DNA from: JAOUEA01 sp963810945
Lineage (GTDB): Bacteria > Actinomycetota > UBA4738 > HRBIN12
Direction: 5' to 3'
Assembly (NCBI GenBank): GCA_963810945.1
Contig: CAWEPI010000004.1
Coordinates: 372,001-436,000, forward strand
DNA: 64,000 bases
Both the position numbers and the translations under genes were made by a program. The notes under the pieces are model-generated. The model was not told where the DNA came from. It saw nothing but the letters and a program-made list of their open reading frames with translations, and made no database searches. Shown here in pieces: positions 11,762-20,401 of this stretch (positions are counted from its first letter, which is position 1; each line of letters opens with the position of its first letter).

Positions 11762-12916
11762 TGGATCTCGTCGCGGGACGCATCGCCACGGAGGAGCGGA
11801 GGCCGATCAGGCACCTGGACCTGATCCTGATCCTGGTCACGGGCCTGATCGTGGTGGCGGGGTTCTTCCTGCTCTACTCCGCCACGAAGACCACGCTGAT
11901 CGGCGAGGGGGAGAGCCAGTTCGCCCGCGTGCAGAAGCAGATGGTGACGGCCGCCATCGGGGTCGTGCTGATGCTGCTGTTGGCGAGCTTCGACTATCGC
12001 TTCCTGAAGGTGTACGCCGGGTTCATCTACGGCGGGATGATCGTGACGCTGATCCTCGTGCGGATCCCCGGGATCGGCTCGACGCCGCTCGGGGACACGA
12101 CGGCCGCCCAGCGCTGGTTCTCGCTCGGCGGCTTCCAGATCACGCCTTCGGAGTTCGTGAAGGTCGGACTCATCATCATGCTGGCCGCGGTGCTCTCGGA
12201 GCTGAAGTCTCCCGTCCCCACCCTGCGCGACGTCCTGCGCGTGTGCGCGATCGCGGGGATACCGATGGCGCTCGTGTTCCTGCAGCCCGACATCGGCACG
12301 ACGATCGTGCTCGTGGCGATCCTGGGCGGGATGCTCGTGGTGGCGGGCACGCGCCCGCGCCACCTCCTGGCGCTCGGTCTCACGGCCGTGATCGCGCTCT
12401 TCCTCGCGTTCCAGCTGGGCGTGATCAAGGACTACCAGCTCGCCCGGCTCACGGGGTTCCTGGATCCGACGCACGACACCCGTACCACGAACTACAACCG
12501 GAACCAGGCCGAGATCGCGGTCGGGCTCCGGCGGGATGATGGGCCGCGGATACGGCTCCGGCAGCCAGACGAACCTCGACTTCGTGCCCGAGCAGCACAC
12601 CGACTTCATCTTCACCGTCGCCGGCGAGGAGTTCGGCTTCGTGGGATGCGCCGTCTTCCTGGGCCTCTACGGGATCCTGCTCTGGCGCGCGATCCGCATC
12701 GCGCACCTGTCGAAGGATCCGTTCGGGACGTACCTCGCCTCGGGCATCGCGTCGATGTTCGCGATCCAGATGTTCGTGAACGTCGGGATGGTGATCGGGA
12801 TCATGCCCATCACGGGCATCCCCTTACCGTTCGTCAGCTACGGGGGGTCCCAGATGCTCGCGAACTTCATCGCGATCGGGATCCTGCTGAACGTGCACAT
12901 GCGCCGCTTCAAGTGA
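11761..12916 (+). CDS. rodA: RodA, SEDS-family peptidoglycan glycosyltransferase, one frameshift
   Basis: RodA polymerises lipid II into glycan strands in the elongasome. Ten hydrophobic segments are visible, with SEDS landmarks: the ITPSEFVKVGLI segment, FLQPDIGTT, and PEQHTDFIFTVAGEEFG in the second half. A single extra C near 12526 splits the gene; removing it restores IAVGSGGMMGRGYGSGSQ, which matches the conserved RodA loop. The corrected product is about 384 residues. The ATG shares its A with the mrdA stop. The last eight bases overlap the convergent receiver-kinase gene. Confidence 0.93.
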
Positions 12917-14111
12917 GCGGCGGCTGCGACACGGCCCACAGGAACGTGGAGCCGTGCGGTCCCGTCGACTCGAGCACCACGTCGCCGTCCATCGCACGTG
13001 CCGACATCCGCGCGAGCGTGAGGCCGAGCCCGACGCCCTGGTGCGTCCGGGTGTTGAGCTCCTCGCCCTGCTCGAGGGGGTCGAAGATGCGCGGGAGGAC
13101 CGTGGGCGCCACCCCGCCGCCGTGGTCGACGACGCGCACCTCGGGCGAGCCGCCGTCCGTGCTCACGGCGATCGTGACCTTCGACGTGGCGGCGGAGAAC
13201 GCGAGGGCGTTCTCGACGAGCTCCTCGAGGATCCGCTTGGCGGCCGTGCGGTTCAGGCTGGCCATGGCGGGTCCGGGCGGGGCGTCCACCTCCACCCGCT
13301 CGTGGAGCTCGGCCACCTCGCGGGCCACCTGGGTCACGTCCGCCCACTCCGTGAGGCCGGCCTCTACGGCGGCCTCGAACCGCTGGACGAGCCGGGCGAG
13401 CGCCTCGGCGCGGTCGACGAGCGTCTCCAGGATCACCGGGCGCTCCTCCAGGGGCGCCGTGCCCTTCGCGAGGGTCTGCGCCATGCCCAGGATCACCGTG
13501 ACCGGGGTCCGGAGCTCGTGTCCGAGGCGGGAGACGAGCTCGTGGCGGCGCGCCGAACGCTCGAGGAGCGCCTCCTGCGCCACCTCGAGTTGGCGGGTGC
13601 GGCGCCGCTCGCGTTCGAGGGCCTCCGTGAGCTCGTCGATCACGGTGGGGGTGACCTCGGGGGAGATCACGCCGCCACCCATCGCCGCCTGATGGACCGC
13701 GTTCAGGATCTCGTCGCCGTCGGAGTCCTTCAGGACGTAGCCGCTCGCGCCGGCCACCAACATGTCGCGCACCGCTCGCTGGTCCTCCGAGCCCGTGAGC
13801 GCGACGATCCCGATGTGGGGGTAGTGCGCCTTGATGCGGCGGGTGGCCTCGATCCCGTCGGTCATGGGCATCCGCACGTCCATGAGCACCACGTCGGGGG
13901 AGAGGGCGTCCACGAGGCCCATCGCCTCCTCGCCGTCGCTGCCCTGGCCCACCACGTGCAGCTCCTCGGTGTCGAGCAACATCACGAGCGATTCGCGGAA
14001 CCCCTCGTTGTCATCGACGACCAACACCCGGACCGGCCGGGTGGCCGTACGGAACGTGGAGATGTGCAGGGACATACAGGAAGTGTCGGTATCCGGGCCT
14101 ACCGCGCCCAT
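12909..14111 (-). CDS. single-chain receiver domain plus histidine kinase
   Basis: Residues about 27-145 form a receiver domain of NarL/LuxR flavour, with acidic pocket D33/D34, phospho-acceptor D78 (VVLMDVRMP), T106 and K128 (YVLKDSDGDE). A coiled linker follows, then a kinase core: H198 (GHELRTPV), an N box near 310 (LVENALAFS), DHGGG, and GVGLGLTLAR. It has no DNA-binding domain and no membrane segment, so it is a soluble kinase whose input is itself a receiver. It would need a partner kinase or transmitter. The start is uncertain: ATG 14111 gives 400 residues, ATG 14075 gives 388 and begins nearer the receiver fold. It converges on rodA with an 8-base overlap. Confidence 0.88.
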   Translation of the reverse strand: MGAVGPDTDTSCMSLHISTFRTATRPVRVLVVDDNEGFRESLVMLLDTEELHVVGQGSDGEEAMGLVDALSPDVVLMDVRMPMTDGIEATRRIKAHYPHIGIVALTGSEDQRAVRDMLVAGASGYVLKDSDGDEILNAVHQAAMGGGVISPEVTPTVIDELTEALERERRRTRQLEVAQEALLERSARRHELVSRLGHELRTPVTVILGMAQTLAKGTAPLEERPVILETLVDRAEALARLVQRFEAAVEAGLTEWADVTQVAREVAELHERVEVDAPPGPAMASLNRTAAKRILEELVENALAFSAATSKVTIAVSTDGGSPEVRVVDHGGGVAPTVLPRIFDPLEQGEELNTRTHQGVGLGLTLARMSARAMDGDVVLESTGPHGSTFLWAVSQPPLT

Positions 14112-14588
14112 ACGCCGTACGCAGGGTTCCCCATGGGGGACAGACGAGGGGTGAGATGCCCCGAACGGACTAGTCCGGTAGCGCTGGAGCGCAACCCTGT
14201 TCGCACTACAGCGACCCGTGGGAGGTCGCCGGTGCTTCGGCGGGGACGACGATCTCGGCTGTTATGCTGCACGTCAGATGTGCCCGCGGGAAGGTCGACG
14301 ATCGGTCGGCTCCCAGCGGGATCCAGCAAGACGTCGAGGTGGCGCGCGACCGCCGCGCCGAGCGATCGGAGATCGTTCGGAGGCGCGGAACGCGAGCGCC
14401 GGACAAGGACGACCGGGTGCGCGATGACGCGCGCGGCCCGGCGCGCGACGGGTGTGAACGTCGCAGCGCGGGTCCGCTGAACGAACCGCAGAGATCATCC
14501 TCCGAGGTGCTCGGCATCTCGATGGTGCGGTCCACCAGCATCCAGTCCGGCCTGCCCCCTCGCGCAGAGCGAAGGGAGTAACCCCTAT
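14112..14588 (+). other. 477-base gap before RNase E/G
   Basis: I see no convincing gene here; the open frames on both strands are low-complexity Arg/Ser-rich translations with no family resemblance. A TATGCT hexamer preceded by TGT lies at 14263-14268 and could be a -10 element for the downstream gene, giving a 5' leader of about 310 bases, but I find no -35 to support it. Long leaders are known for E. coli rne, where they mediate autoregulation; no specific structure is claimed here. Confidence 0.3.
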
Positions 14589-16835
14589 ATGGACCACGAG
14601 ACCGACGTCGCGGCGCCCAGCGCGCCCGCGACCGATCGTCCGACCGATACCGCTGCCGCCGAGCGCGCGGCCGCATTCAAGCGCGGGGCCCCGATCCCCA
14701 AGGTCACGACGAAGACCGAGAAGGCCGCAGCGCCCAAGTCCGCGATCGCCGAGCCGACAGAGCCGCCCACCGAGCCCAAGCGCGCGCGTCGCAGCCCCGC
14801 GGCGAGGGAGGCGAAGCCGTCGGCGGCATCGACCGGCACGATGGCGGAGAAGCCCGAGGCCCCTCGGTCATCCCCCGATGGCGATACCGCCGCCGACCCG
14901 CCGGCCGCTTCCCGTTCACGCAGCCGGGGTGGGCGGGGCCGCGGCGCCGGTTCCGGCTCCTCCACGGTGACGAAGGAGCCCACGCAGACCGAGGCTCCGG
15001 CTGAGCAGGAGCCTCGCCCGGCCCGCCCGGCCCGTACACGTCAGCCCAGGACCACCTCGGACGTGCCCACGTCCAGCCCCGAGGCGGAACCGCAGTCCAC
15101 GGGAGCCGACGAGCCGACGTCGGGGGCGTCGGGCACGGCCACAGGGGCGCGCAAGCGGCGCCGGCGCGGCGGCCGCGGACGTGGAGGACGCTCGGCTTCG
15201 GCCGCATCGACGACGCAGGCCGACATGGGGGCCGACGACGACGAGGCTCCCACCGTAGAGACCCCCGACACGCAGCGCGAGGACGCCCTTCCCGACGCCG
15301 CGGCCTCCGGATCAACCGGGAGCGGATCCTCCGGTTCGCACCGTCGCAGACGCGGTTCGCGAGGCGGGGCCGGGAAGGTGACCCCCGAAGGAGCCGCACC
15401 CACGAGAGATGCTGCCACCACCAAAGAGGCCACCCCCAAGCAGGGCAAGGGCCGCTCCAAGCCTATGTCCGTCGAGGAGCAGGTGGCCTCCGGCGGGCCC
15501 ACTCGCGGGATCCGCAGTAGCCGTAGCCGCACGGGTCGTGTGGGCGGCGATCGCCGCCGGCGGCGCGAGCCCGAGCCGTTGCCGCCGCGCATCACGGACA
15601 AGCTCATGGTGATCACCGAGCACGGCGACCGCGACCAGATCGCGGTCCTCGAAGAGGAGATCCTCGTCCAGCACTACGTCACGCGGACCGGCGCCACGTC
15701 GATGGTGGGCAACGTCTACCTGGGGCGCGTGCAGAACGTGCTGCCGGGCATGGAGGCGGCGTTCGTCGACATCGGCCGCGGACGCAACGGCGTCCTGTAT
15801 GCGGGCGAGGTGAACTACCGGCCTGAGGACCTCGAGGGTCCGGCGCCGCGCATCGAGCAGGTGCTGAAGTCCGGACAGGGCGTGATGGTCCAGGTGACCA
15901 AGGATCCGATGGGCGGCAAGGGGGCGCGGCTCACCGCGCAGATCTCCCTGCCGGGGCGCTACCTCGTCTTCGCCCCCGATCAGAGCCTCTCCGGGATCAG
16001 CCGGCGCCTCCCCGACGAGGAACGCAAGCGGTTGAAGTCGATCATGCGCAAGATCAAGCCCGATGGGCATGGGGTGATCGTGCGCACCGCCGCCGAGGGC
16101 GCCAGCGAGGAGAACCTCACGCGCGACCTCGACCGCCTGGTGCGCCAATGGAACGAGATCCAGAAGCAGGCGAAGAAGGTGAAGGCCCCCGAGGTCCTCT
16201 ACGAGGAGCCGGAGCTCACGGTGCGCGTCTTCCGCGACCTCTTCACCGACGAGGAGTACCGCGAGCTGGTCACGGACTCACCACGCGTGCACGAGAAGAT
16301 CATGGGCTACGTCCGCGACGTCGCGCCCGACCTCGAGCCCAAGGTCCGGCTCACCCAGGGCAAGCTCCCCGCCTTCGAGGAGCACCGGATCGTGGAACAG
16401 ATCCACAAGGCGCTCGACCGCAAGGTCTGGCTGCCCTCGGGCGGCTACCTGATCATCGAGCGGACCGAGGCCATGACGATCGTCGACGTGAACACCGGCA
16501 AGTCGGTGGGCAAGACCAACCTCGAGGAGACGGTGGTGAACACCAACCTCGAGGGGGCCAAGGAGGTGGCCCGTCAGCTGCGGCTCCGGGACATCGGCGG
16601 CATCATCGTGATCGACTTCATCGATATGCTGCTGGAGAAGAACAAGAAGCAGGTCGAGGACACCATGAAGGACGCCCTGGCCTTGGACAAGACCAGGTCG
16701 CAGGTGTTCGAGATCGGGCCGCTCGGGTTGATGCAGGTCACGCGCAAGCGCGTGTCCGGCGGTCTGGTCGAGTCGTTCTCCGAGACCTGCCCCACCTGCG
16801 AAGGCCGGGGCATCCTGGTCAACTACGAAACGTGA
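14589..16835 (+). CDS. rng: ribonuclease E/G family endoribonuclease
   Basis: RNase E/G enzymes cut single-stranded RNA in rRNA maturation and mRNA decay. The catalytic part starts near residue 335: S1 domain with SMVGNVYLGRVQNVLPGMEAAF, the RNase H-like and DNase-like regions, the metal site in GGIIVIDFIDM, and the zinc-link CPTCEGRG near the C-terminus. Before it lie about 330 residues of Ala/Pro/Thr/Arg-rich, probably disordered sequence with two RG-rich basic patches (near residues 112-122 and 189-202). That layout, with a disordered arm before the core, is common in actinobacterial RNase E and unlike E. coli. ATG 14589 follows a GAAGGGAG ribosome binding site. Symbol choice between rne and rng is arbitrary. 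Confidence 0.93.
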   Translation: MDHETDVAAPSAPATDRPTDTAAAERAAAFKRGAPIPKVTTKTEKAAAPKSAIAEPTEPPTEPKRARRSPAAREAKPSAASTGTMAEKPEAPRSSPDGDTAADPPAASRSRSRGGRGRGAGSGSSTVTKEPTQTEAPAEQEPRPARPARTRQPRTTSDVPTSSPEAEPQSTGADEPTSGASGTATGARKRRRRGGRGRGGRSASAASTTQADMGADDDEAPTVETPDTQREDALPDAAASGSTGSGSSGSHRRRRGSRGGAGKVTPEGAAPTRDAATTKEATPKQGKGRSKPMSVEEQVASGGPTRGIRSSRSRTGRVGGDRRRRREPEPLPPRITDKLMVITEHGDRDQIAVLEEEILVQHYVTRTGATSMVGNVYLGRVQNVLPGMEAAFVDIGRGRNGVLYAGEVNYRPEDLEGPAPRIEQVLKSGQGVMVQVTKDPMGGKGARLTAQISLPGRYLVFAPDQSLSGISRRLPDEERKRLKSIMRKIKPDGHGVIVRTAAEGASEENLTRDLDRLVRQWNEIQKQAKKVKAPEVLYEEPELTVRVFRDLFTDEEYRELVTDSPRVHEKIMGYVRDVAPDLEPKVRLTQGKLPAFEEHRIVEQIHKALDRKVWLPSGGYLIIERTEAMTIVDVNTGKSVGKTNLEETVVNTNLEGAKEVARQLRLRDIGGIIVIDFIDMLLEKNKKQVEDTMKDALALDKTRSQVFEIGPLGLMQVTRKRVSGGLVESFSETCPTCEGRGILVNYET

Positions 16836-16851
16836 TTCCGGAGGGATGACG

Positions 16852-17292
16852 ATGTACGCGGTGATCAAGACGGGCGGCAAACAGCAGAAGGTGCAGGCGG
16901 GCGACGTGATCGAGGTGGAGAAGCTCGTCCACGAGGGCGAGACGCTCACCTTCCACCCCATCCTGGTGGTCGACGACGACGGCACGACGCATGTGGGGTC
17001 GGAGGCCGCGAAGGCCACGGTCACGGCCGCGCCGTTGGGCGAGAAGAAGGGCGAGAAGGTCAAGATCTTCAAGTACCGGCCCAAGACGGGCTACGCCAAG
17101 CGCGGCGGCCATCGCCAGCTGCTGACCCTCCTCGAGATCCAGGACGTATCGCTCGGCGGGGCGCCGAAGAAGGCGGCCGCCAAGAAGGCCGAACCCAAGG
17201 CGGAGAAGGTGGAGGAGACCGAGCCCGAGACACCCGAGGATGCGCCGGAGCCCGCCGAGGTCGCGACAGCGGATGCGGAGGCCGCCGAGTAG
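16852..17292 (+). CDS. rplU: 50S ribosomal protein L21 with acidic/lysine-rich tail
   Basis: L21 begins MYAVIKTGGKQQKVQAGD and ends its fold near FKYRPKTGYAKRGGHRQ, with the sequence continuing to about residue 103. A tail of roughly 45 residues rich in Ala, Lys and Glu follows. An in-frame ATG at 16846 exists, but the GGAGG at 16840-16844 would then sit one base away; at 16852 the spacing is seven bases and the protein starts exactly as other L21 proteins do. The gene begins 16 bases after the RNase E/G stop and precedes rpmA. Confidence 0.95.
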   Translation: MYAVIKTGGKQQKVQAGDVIEVEKLVHEGETLTFHPILVVDDDGTTHVGSEAAKATVTAAPLGEKKGEKVKIFKYRPKTGYAKRGGHRQLLTLLEIQDVSLGGAPKKAAAKKAEPKAEKVEETEPETPEDAPEPAEVATADAEAAE

Positions 17293-17305
17293 GGCCGCAC
17301 GGCCC
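17292..17305 (+). terminator. short hairpin between rplU and rpmA
   Basis: GGGCC (17292-17296) pairs with GGCCC (17301-17305) around a four-base loop and is followed by GTTTG. It is small and could be an attenuator or chance in GC-rich DNA. Confidence 0.25.
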
Positions 17306-17326
17306 GTTTGCTACCCTGGAGGTCTT

Positions 17327-17581
17327 ATGGCACACAAGAAGGGCGGCGGCTCGTCCCGCAACGGCCGCGATTCGAACGCGAAGCGCCTGGGCGTGAAGGC
17401 CTACGGTGGCGAGACGGTCACCGCGGGCTCCGTCATCGTGCGTCAGCGCGGCACACGGATCCACCCCGGTGACGGCGTGGGCAAGGGGAGCGACGACACC
17501 TTGTTCGCCCTGCGTGACGGCAACATCGCGTACCACGAGTCCCGCGGACGCAAGATCGCCTCGGTCGTCCCGGCCGAGTAA
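17327..17581 (+). CDS. rpmA: 50S ribosomal protein L27
   Basis: L27 sits near the peptidyl-transferase centre. The 84-residue protein starts MAHKKGGGSSRNGRDSNAKR with no cleavable N-terminal extension of the Firmicutes type, and has the conserved VRQRGTRIHPGDGVG stretch. TGGAGG at 17317-17322 is the ribosome binding site. A TACCCT hexamer at 17312-17317 could also serve as a -10. It converges on a minus-strand gene with five bases between. Confidence 0.97.
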   Translation: MAHKKGGGSSRNGRDSNAKRLGVKAYGGETVTAGSVIVRQRGTRIHPGDGVGKGSDDTLFALRDGNIAYHESRGRKIASVVPAE

Positions 17582-17586
17582 CCGGC

Positions 17587-18048
17587 TCAGCGACCGGCGC
17601 GCACCCGTTCCTGCACGGCTTCGGCCCACGACTGGATCAGGTCCCGCTTGCTCATCCCCGCTTGCTGGAGGTAGGTGGCGTTCACACGCTGGGCCTTCCG
17701 CTTGCCGCTGCGCTTGAAGGGCAGCGGAGAGATGCGCTCGGGCCTCTCCGTCGGATCCTTAGACTCGCCCGCCGCGGGATGCAGCGGCGGCGGCTGGGAG
17801 AAATAGAAGGCGGTGCGCCGCCGATCCTCGTCCTCCCACTCCACCATGAGGACCGGACTCATCCGCAACCGCTTGACCTGGCGGATCGCGGCATAGGGGA
17901 TCACTTCCTCCGCGTTCTTGCGGCTCGCGACGAAGCGCAGACCGTCCTCGCTAGCCTCGAGCGTGCCCTTGAGGTCGTCGTCGACCGCACCGCGGGCGAG
18001 GTGCACCATCCACACCGTCGTGGGTTCGGGCGCGCTCATGCCGCTCAT
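17587..18048 (-). CDS. conserved hypothetical protein, PH/GRAM-like N-terminus
   Basis: This is a soluble protein of about 153 residues. The first 85 residues look like a small beta-rich pleckstrin-homology-like fold (WMVHLARGAVDDDLKGTL, then IPYAAIRQVKRL and PVLMVEWEDE). The C-terminal half is basic and ends in an amphipathic helix (MSKRDLIQSWAEAVQER). Similar short proteins occur beside obg/rpmA in actinobacteria as far as I recall, but no function is assigned. In-frame ATGs at 18048 and 18039 are both possible. It diverges from obgE with about 42 bases between. Confidence 0.65.
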   Translation of the reverse strand: MSGMSAPEPTTVWMVHLARGAVDDDLKGTLEASEDGLRFVASRKNAEEVIPYAAIRQVKRLRMSPVLMVEWEDEDRRRTAFYFSQPPPLHPAAGESKDPTERPERISPLPFKRSGKRKAQRVNATYLQQAGMSKRDLIQSWAEAVQERVRAGR

Positions 18049-18077
18049 GATGACGGCCGGCCCTGCGTGCGACCACC

Positions 18078-18083
18078 TAAGCT
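18078..18083 (+). promoter_or_regulatory. -10 hexamer TAAGCT for obgE
   Basis: TAAGCT lies seven bases before the obgE ATG and no ribosome binding site is visible, which fits a leaderless transcript. Confidence 0.45.
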
Positions 18084-18090
18084 GGGCGAC

Positions 18091-19362
18091 ATGGCGTTCG
18101 TGGACGAGTGCAGGGTGTTCGCGGAGGCGGGTCGAGGCGGCAACGGCTCGGCGCACCTGCACAGCGAGCCGTACAAGCCCCGCGGCGGTCCCGACGGGGG
18201 TAACGGGGGCGACGGCGGCTCGGTGATCTTCGAGGTGATGCGCGGGGTGCACGACCTCTCCTGGCTGGCCGAGCACCCCCATCAGCGCGCGAACCACGGG
18301 GAGGCGGGCCGGAGCACCAAGCGCGACGGGGCCTCCGGCGGCGATCTCGTCCTGCCCGTGCCCGACGGCACGGTCGTCTTCGACGAACAGGGACTGCTCG
18401 CCGATCTCGTCGGGGAGGGCGCGAGGGCGGTCGTGGCCCGCGGCGGTCGTGGCGGGCGCGGCAACGTGGCGTTCGCCGGCCCGCGCAACCGGGTCCCTCG
18501 CTCCGCCGAGCCGGGCGAGGCCGGCGAGACCAAGACCCTCACGGTCGAGTTGCGCACGGTGGCCGACGTCGGTCTCGTGGGCCTTCCGAACGCGGGGAAG
18601 TCCACGCTCCTCGCGCGGCTCACCGCCGCGAAGCCCAAGATCGCCAACTACCCGTTCACGACGCTCACGCCCAACCTGGGCGTGGCGGGCGGGGACGCCG
18701 ATCGCTTCGTGGTTGCGGACATCCCGGGGCTCGTGGAGGGCGCCAGTGAGGGCCGCGGGCTCGGGCACCGGTTCCTACGCCACATCGTGCGGTGCCGCGC
18801 GCTGGTCCTCGTGGTCGACCTCGCCGCGGAGGATCCCGTCGCCGACCTGGCGATCCTGCGTGCCGAGCTCGCGGCCTACGACCCCATCCTCGTGGCTCGG
18901 CCGTCGCTCCTGGTGGCCGCCAAGGCCGACCTCGTTGACGATGCCGACGAGGTCGCGGTCGACCTCGGCCCGGGCGCGCTGGTGGTCTCGGCGATGACCG
19001 GCCAGGGGATCGACACGCTGCTGGAGCGGTTGGGGCTCCTGACCAAGGAGGCGGCGGCCGCAGCGCCCGAGCGCGCGGCCCACGTGGTCCTGCGGCCCGG
19101 GCGTCCCAAGTTCACGGTGACCCGCGACGACGCCGGCCGCTGGCACGTCGTCGGCCGCAACGTCGAGCGCTGGGTGATGGAGGCCGACCTCGAGGACGAG
19201 GGCGACGCCGCGGAGCTGGGGCGTCGCCTGAAGAAGGAGGGCGTCGAACGCAAGCTCGTCTCGTTGGGAGCCCACCACGGCGACGAGGTCGTGATCCGAG
19301 AGAAGGTCTTCGAGTTCCTCCCCGACGAGCGACCCCGCGACCACGAGGCGGAGGAGGGCTGA
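18091..19362 (+). CDS. obgE: GTPase Obg/CgtA
   Basis: Obg is a ribosome-associated GTPase in large-subunit assembly and stress signalling. The Gly-rich Obg fold covers residues 1-158 (RGGRGGRGNVAFAGPRNRVP). G1 is at 164-172 (GLPNAGKST), the switch II motif is DIPGLVEGASEGRGLG, and AAKADL supplies the NKxD-like specificity loop. A C-terminal OCT domain fills about residues 345-423. The 423-residue length is standard. It has no Shine-Dalgarno; see the -10 element just upstream. Confidence 0.97.
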   Translation: MAFVDECRVFAEAGRGGNGSAHLHSEPYKPRGGPDGGNGGDGGSVIFEVMRGVHDLSWLAEHPHQRANHGEAGRSTKRDGASGGDLVLPVPDGTVVFDEQGLLADLVGEGARAVVARGGRGGRGNVAFAGPRNRVPRSAEPGEAGETKTLTVELRTVADVGLVGLPNAGKSTLLARLTAAKPKIANYPFTTLTPNLGVAGGDADRFVVADIPGLVEGASEGRGLGHRFLRHIVRCRALVLVVDLAAEDPVADLAILRAELAAYDPILVARPSLLVAAKADLVDDADEVAVDLGPGALVVSAMTGQGIDTLLERLGLLTKEAAAAAPERAAHVVLRPGRPKFTVTRDDAGRWHVVGRNVERWVMEADLEDEGDAAELGRRLKKEGVERKLVSLGAHHGDEVVIREKVFEFLPDERPRDHEAEEG

Positions 19363-19800
19363 GTGGACGCCGCCCGGCTGTTGGCCGAGGAGGAGGAGGG
19401 GTGGCGACGGCTGCAGGCGTTGTTCGCGCGTGTGCCCGAGGAGCGGTTCGAGGAGCCAACCCTCACGCCCGACGGATGGTCGCCCAAGGACGCGATGTTC
19501 CACGTGGGGGGCTGGCTCGCCGACTGCGCGCGGGTCCTGGGCGAGGTCCGCGATGGGACGTTCGACCGCACCACCGAGGACGCCCTCGTGATCGCCGACG
19601 TGAACCACGCCTGGTTCCTGCTGTCGCGCACGATGGAGCCGGCCACCGTGCGCGCCGGATGCGAGGCCTCACGGTTGAAGGCGCGCGAGGGATTCGCCAC
19701 GCTGCCGGATATGACCTCCGACGCCTGGGAATGGTTCGAGGAGAGCGGTCCGCTTCACTACGCCAAGCACGTGAACGACCTGGAGGCGTGGCTAGGATAG
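19363..19800 (+). CDS. DinB-like four-helix protein (maleylpyruvate isomerase / DinB_2 type)
   Basis: The 145-residue protein has the pattern of the DinB / mycothiol-dependent maleylpyruvate isomerase N-terminal superfamily: an N-terminal amphipathic helix, DGWSPKDAMFHVGGW with a likely metal-binding His, a second His near NHAWF, and HYAKHVNDLEAW at the end. Members bind a metal and often use mycothiol or bacillithiol, but substrates are rarely known. It starts at GTG 19363 directly after obgE (TGAGTG overlap), so it is in the same transcript. Exact role unknown. Confidence 0.7.
   Translation: MDAARLLAEEEEGWRRLQALFARVPEERFEEPTLTPDGWSPKDAMFHVGGWLADCARVLGEVRDGTFDRTTEDALVIADVNHAWFLLSRTMEPATVRAGCEASRLKAREGFATLPDMTSDAWEWFEESGPLHYAKHVNDLEAWLG
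19793..19798 (+). promoter_or_regulatory. -10 hexamer TAGGAT for nadD
   Basis: TAGGAT within GGCTAGGAT lies six bases before the nadD GTG, inside the end of the previous gene. It may give nadD its own leaderless transcript. Confidence 0.4.
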
Positions 19801-19804
19801 GCGG

Positions 19805-20401
19805 GTGGGAACACGCCTGGGGGTCATGGGCGGCACCTTCGACCCCATCCACTACGGCCACCTCGTGACCGCCGAGGAAGCCCTCAACCAGTTCGGACTG
19901 GATGGGGTGATCTTCGTGCCCACCGGGCAGCCCTGGATGAAGGAGCACGGGGTGGTGTCCCCGCCGGAGGACCGGTACCTGATGACGGTGATCGCGACGG
20001 CCTCCAACCCGCTGTTCCGCGTCTCGAGGATGGAGGTGGATCGCGACGGCCCCACCTACACGGTCGATACCCTGCGTGGATTGAAGGATGAACTCGGCGC
20101 CGACGCGGACCTCTTCTTCGTCACGGGCGCGGACGCCGTCCTCGAGATCTTCCAGTGGAAGCAGCCCGACGACCTCTTCGCGCTCGCCCACTTCATCGCG
20201 GCGACGCGCCCGGGTTACGACATCGCGGCCTTCGAGGCCCACGCCCCCCAGCACAACCCGGACATCACCGTCATGAACATCCCGGCGCTGGCGATCTCCT
20301 CGACGGACATCAGGATGCGCGTGGGGGCAGCCCGCCCCATCCGCTACCTCGTGCCCGAAGGCGTGAAGTCCTACATCGAGAAGGCGGGGCTCTACCGGTG
20401 A
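19805..20401 (+). CDS. nadD: nicotinate-nucleotide adenylyltransferase
   Basis: NadD adenylates nicotinate mononucleotide in NAD synthesis. The nucleotidyltransferase motif GGTFDPIHYGHL is at residues 9-20, and the second motif ALAISSTDIRMRV is near the C-terminus. The length of 198 residues is normal. The start is GTG at 19805. The stop overlaps the GTG of the next gene (GTGA). Confidence 0.95.
   Translation: MGTRLGVMGGTFDPIHYGHLVTAEEALNQFGLDGVIFVPTGQPWMKEHGVVSPPEDRYLMTVIATASNPLFRVSRMEVDRDGPTYTVDTLRGLKDELGADADLFFVTGADAVLEIFQWKQPDDLFALAHFIAATRPGYDIAAFEAHAPQHNPDITVMNIPALAISSTDIRMRVGAARPIRYLVPEGVKSYIEKAGLYR

Noticed and set aside
14264..14581. A 105-residue open frame before RNase E/G
   Set aside because: Arg/Ser-rich with no family resemblance, and it stops just before the real start; more likely leader sequence.
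16846..16851. An rplU start two codons earlier
   Set aside because: The ribosome binding site would be only one base away, and L21 proteins begin at MYAVIKTGGKQ.
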